Part shown: positions 7,813 through 10,002 of the stretch, piece after piece
How the letters are laid out: each line of letters opens with the position of its first letter
Numbering within the stretch: position 1 is the first letter of the stretch
Assembly: GCA_003446315.1 (NCBI GenBank)
Contig: DMBA01000033.1
Span: 1 to 10,002, forward strand
From: Ruminococcus sp.
GTDB taxonomy: Bacteria; Bacillota; Clostridia; Oscillospirales; Ruminococcaceae
Direction: 5' to 3'
Length of the DNA: 10,002 nt
Program-made: the position numbers and the translations under genes
Notes under the pieces: generated by a model
Seen by the model: the letters and a program-made list of their open reading frames with translations, nothing else
Databases searched by the model: none
What the model was told of the DNA's origin: nothing

Positions 7813-7836
7813 CCGGATTTGCACACAAAAATCCGG
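7813..7836. repeat. Perfect 8-bp palindrome with 8-nt loop
   Basis: CCGGATTT (7813-7820) and AAATCCGG (7829-7836) are exact reverse complements around the loop GCACACAA. There is no U-tract on either side, so it is not an obvious terminator. It lies upstream of both divergent promoters, a plausible operator or origin-protein site. Confidence 0.55.
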
Positions 7837-7843
7837 AAATCAA

Positions 7844-7865
7844 AACAAATGCCGCTGCATTTGTT
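7844..7865. repeat. Perfect 9-bp palindrome with 4-nt loop, next to the previous one
   Basis: AACAAATGC (7844-7852) and GCATTTGTT (7857-7865) pair perfectly around CGCT, 7 bp from the palindrome at 7813-7836. On the minus strand it is followed by TTGATTT, a poor U-tract, so a weak leftward terminator is possible, but no gene upstream would need one. Confidence 0.55.
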
Positions 7866-7949
7866 ATATAAATAAACAGCAATATCGCGGCAAACAGGGA
7901 ATTATCACTGATTTTTTTGCTGACAGCGGAAAAAAATCTTGTTTAGCAC

Positions 7950-7978
7950 TTGTCAAACGGATAAAAATCATGTATAAT
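7950..7978 (+). promoter_or_regulatory. Sigma-A promoter of the YfhO-family gene
   Basis: TTGTCA (7950-7955) and a perfect TATAAT (7973-7978) are separated by exactly 17 bp. Transcription would start near 7985, about 36 nt before the ATG at 8021. Confidence 0.85.
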
Positions 7979-8006
7979 AATAGAGTATGTATTTTTCTGC
8001 AAAAGC

Positions 8007-8014
8007 AAAGGAGG
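8007..8014 (+). promoter_or_regulatory. Strong ribosome binding site of the YfhO-family gene
   Basis: AAAGGAGG is an ideal Shine-Dalgarno sequence with 6 nt to the ATG at 8021. It fixes the start of the gene and indicates efficient translation. Confidence 0.9.
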
Positions 8015-8020
8015 AATTTC

Positions 8021-10002
8021 ATGGGTACCAACCAAAAAACAGCCGCACCTGCGGCTGCCGGCGCGAAAACCGGCGGCATCAAAGGATGGCTGTTCCGAAA
8101 CCGATCATACTTTCTGGCATTTTTCCTGCCGATCGTATTGATCTATATTGCATATGCAATATTCGGGATTTATCCCTTCGGCGAGCATTCCGTGCTCTGC
8201 CTTGACCTGAACGGACAGTATGTCTATTATTTTGAGGCGATCCGCGATGCCTTCCACGGCGACGGAAGCATTCTTTATAACTGGTCAAGAAACCTTTCCG
8301 GCGGTTATCAGGGTGTCATCGGATATTATCTTGCAAGTCCGTTCACACTGATCGTCATTCTGCTGCCGCGCACCATGCTGCTCGGCTCACTGCTCATCAT
8401 GATTCTCTGCAAACTGGGTGCAGCATCCGTTGCATTCTGTTATTACGCGCAGAAATCCAAACATCTCAGCCCGATGCTCTCCGTGATCCTCGGCACCTGC
8501 TTCGGCATGTGTGCTTACGGCATCATTCAGACCATCGACCCGATGTGGCTGGACGGCTTGATCTGTCTGCCGTTTATCATGCTGGGTCTGGAATATCTGG
8601 TCGATGACGGACGCAAGCTCAATTATATCATTCCGCTTGCACTGATCTGTATTGCAAACTTTTATATTGGTTTCATGTGCTGTATTTTCACAGCGATCTA
8701 TTTTGTCTTTTATGTGCTTGCCGGCTCGGACAAGTTCCGCCTGAGCTCTCCGCAGTGGCTGAAGGACAAAAAGAACCGGAAAGTCATTTTCTATACGTTC
8801 GGCAGAATGGTGCTTGCCACCGGTGTCGCAATGGCATGTGCCGCATTCATGATCCTTCCGGTTTACAATGCACTTGCACTTGGTAAGTTCGATTTCACCA
8901 CACCGGATTACAGCTATAAATCGCAGTTCACCCCGCTGGAATTCATTGCACAGTTCTGTGTCAATCAGTATAATTCCGTCAATGTGGAAGGCAAGCCGGA
9001 AATTTATTGCGGTGTTCTGTCGTTCCTTTGCCTGCCGCTGTTCTTTGCCAACAGACGCATTCCGCTTCGGAAGAAGATCGGATACGCCGGCTTGGTTTTG
9101 GTCATGTATCTCTGCATGATGATCCGTCCGATCGACATGCTCTGGCACGGCGGACAAATGCCGAACTGGCTGCCTTTCCGTTATTCCTTTATTTTCTCGT
9201 TTGTTGTACTGAGCATGGCAGCCATGACGCTGCGCTATGCATCGTATATCCGAAAATGGGCGATCCCGACCAGTTATGCGGTGATGCTGGTTCTGCTGAT
9301 GATTATTGACAAGAAGCAGTATCTGAACATGAAGGGTGCGGTTTATCTGGATACCTTCAAATCCATCGTCTGCACACTTGTGTTCCTCGCATTTTATTGT
9401 GTTGCCGTTTATCTGCTCGGCAAAAAGAACCCCTCAAAGGGCTTGACGGCAACGATCACACTCTGCCTGCTGACAGTCGTGAGTGTGGAACTGACCTACA
9501 ATGCAAAATGTGAATTCGAAGACATTCACGTTGAAGTCGCATATTCCACCAGAAAATCATACCGGGAATATGTGCAGTCCGGTCGTGATATGGTAGACCG
9601 TCTGGAGCAGTATGACAGCAGCTTCTACCGTGCCGAAAAGACTTATGTCCGAACCGTCAATGATAACGCCGGTTTCCGTCTGCGCGGCATGACCCATTCC
9701 AGCTCCGTGATGAATGCAAAGATCCTTTCCTTCATCGAAGCAATGGGTTATTGCTCCAGCACTTATTATTCCAGATACGACGGCAACACCCCGCTTTCGG
9801 ATAGTATGCTTGGCATCAAATATGTCTTTGACAAGGGCGATGACAACAAGAACGTTCTCAAGAAGGGCGAAAACTCTGAGATCGGTGCCGCATATAAAAA
9901 GGTTTACACCGACCACGCAAAGGATCAGAGCGAAAACAACATCAATGTCAATGTATACGAGAACCCGAATGCGCTTGCGCTCGGATACATGGCAAGCGCA
10001 GA
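8021..10002 (+). CDS. YfhO-family polytopic membrane protein, partial (C-terminus off the right edge)
   Basis: An open frame of 660 codons runs off the window; full-length family members have roughly 850-900 residues. After an Ala-rich cytosolic start (1-20) there are many hydrophobic helices, clearly at about 31-50, 105-130, 151-170, 180-195, 203-233, 262-281, 329-343, 354-368, 389-404, 416-429, 447-467 and 477-490. Then comes a large, probably extracytoplasmic domain. Family-like features are CLDLNGQYVYYF (60-71), NLSGGYQG (91-98), PNWLPFRYSF (381-390), FYRAEK (535-540) and SMLGIKYVFD (595-604). YfhO proteins have a GT-C-like fold. In B. subtilis YfhO works with CsbB to glycosylate lipoteichoic acid using a lipid-linked sugar; a similar cell-envelope role here is inference. 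A strong own promoter and ribosome binding site precede it, divergent from dnaA. Confidence 0.93.
   Translation, partial: MGTNQKTAAPAAAGAKTGGIKGWLFRNRSYFLAFFLPIVLIYIAYAIFGIYPFGEHSVLCLDLNGQYVYYFEAIRDAFHGDGSILYNWSRNLSGGYQGVIGYYLASPFTLIVILLPRTMLLGSLLIMILCKLGAASVAFCYYAQKSKHLSPMLSVILGTCFGMCAYGIIQTIDPMWLDGLICLPFIMLGLEYLVDDGRKLNYIIPLALICIANFYIGFMCCIFTAIYFVFYVLAGSDKFRLSSPQWLKDKKNRKVIFYTFGRMVLATGVAMACAAFMILPVYNALALGKFDFTTPDYSYKSQFTPLEFIAQFCVNQYNSVNVEGKPEIYCGVLSFLCLPLFFANRRIPLRKKIGYAGLVLVMYLCMMIRPIDMLWHGGQMPNWLPFRYSFIFSFVVLSMAAMTLRYASYIRKWAIPTSYAVMLVLLMIIDKKQYLNMKGAVYLDTFKSIVCTLVFLAFYCVAVYLLGKKNPSKGLTATITLCLLTVVSVELTYNAKCEFEDIHVEVAYSTRKSYREYVQSGRDMVDRLEQYDSSFYRAEKTYVRTVNDNAGFRLRGMTHSSSVMNAKILSFIEAMGYCSSTYYSRYDGNTPLSDSMLGIKYVFDKGDDNKNVLKKGENSEIGAAYKKVYTDHAKDQSENNINVNVYENPNALALGYMASA

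Larger units (their letters stand above)
7512..8020. other. Intergenic region between divergent dnaA and yfhO-like gene
   Basis: These 509 bp hold the dnaA leader and promoter, the yfhO-side promoter and ribosome binding site, two tandem palindromes and a repeat-rich leader segment. Single TTTTCAACA (7707-7715, +) and GTTTCAACA (7552-7560, +) sites resemble the variant boxes of the dnaA-dnaN spacer, so DnaA could autoregulate here. No TTTTCCAC-type box is present, no protein-coding frame is credible, and I see no tRNA or rpmH gene. Confidence 0.75.

Noticed and set aside
7555..7824. 89-codon open frame on the minus strand upstream of dnaA
   Set aside because: It contains the dnaA -10/-35 promoter, has no ribosome binding site, and its product resembles no family I recognise.
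7864..8082. 72-codon minus-strand open frame overlapping the yfhO start
   Set aside because: It runs across the yfhO promoter and coding start and has no ribosome site; a chance frame.
8387..9157. 256-codon minus-strand open frame opposite the YfhO-family gene
   Set aside because: Antisense shadow of a clearly real membrane protein; it is rich in His/Glu/Asp as expected from reverse reading of hydrophobic codons.

Overview
The window is the predicted chromosomal replication origin neighbourhood of a Gram-positive bacterium, most likely a clostridial Firmicute of the Ruminococcus/Oscillospiraceae kind. The gene order dnaA - oriC spacer - dnaN - yaaA (S4) - recF - remB - gyrB is the classical Firmicutes origin block. 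The Clostridia-type RemB sequence, strong AAAGGAGG-like ribosome binding sites and sigma-A promoters also fit. The exact genus is an inference from protein style, not something the sequence proves.

Layout from left to right. A two-transmembrane YcxB-like protein (1-760, minus, cut by the left edge) follows gyrB (776-2725, minus). Then come remB (2780-3034, minus), recF (3058-4197, minus), yaaA (4198-4431, minus) and dnaN (4462-5571, minus). The spacing is tight (0 to 54 bp), so dnaN to the YcxB-like gene reads as one leftward operon. A 566-bp non-coding spacer (5572-6137) holds the predicted oriC. dnaA (6138-7511, minus) follows. A 509-bp intergenic region (7512-8020) carries a sigma-A promoter for dnaA, another for the divergent gene, and two tandem palindromes. 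A large YfhO-family membrane protein (8021 to past the right edge, plus) ends the window.

How it works together. DnaA should bind a cluster of non-canonical boxes (TTTTC[C/A]AC-type) between dnaA and dnaN and open the duplex at a site strikingly like the Bacillus subtilis basal unwinding system: two tandem box-like elements, five trinucleotides and an AT-rich stretch (5651-5717). The clamp DnaN, the repair/recombination protein RecF and the gyrase subunit GyrB are made from the adjacent operon. RemB is a small DNA-binding regulator family, and YaaA is an S4 RNA-binding-like protein. YfhO-family proteins are polytopic GT-C-like enzymes tied to cell-envelope glycosylation.

I found no mobile element, CRISPR array, RNA gene or unfamiliar multigene system. 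The most interesting material is non-coding: the divergent origin architecture, and the absence of rpmH-rnpA-yidC next to dnaA, with yfhO in that place.
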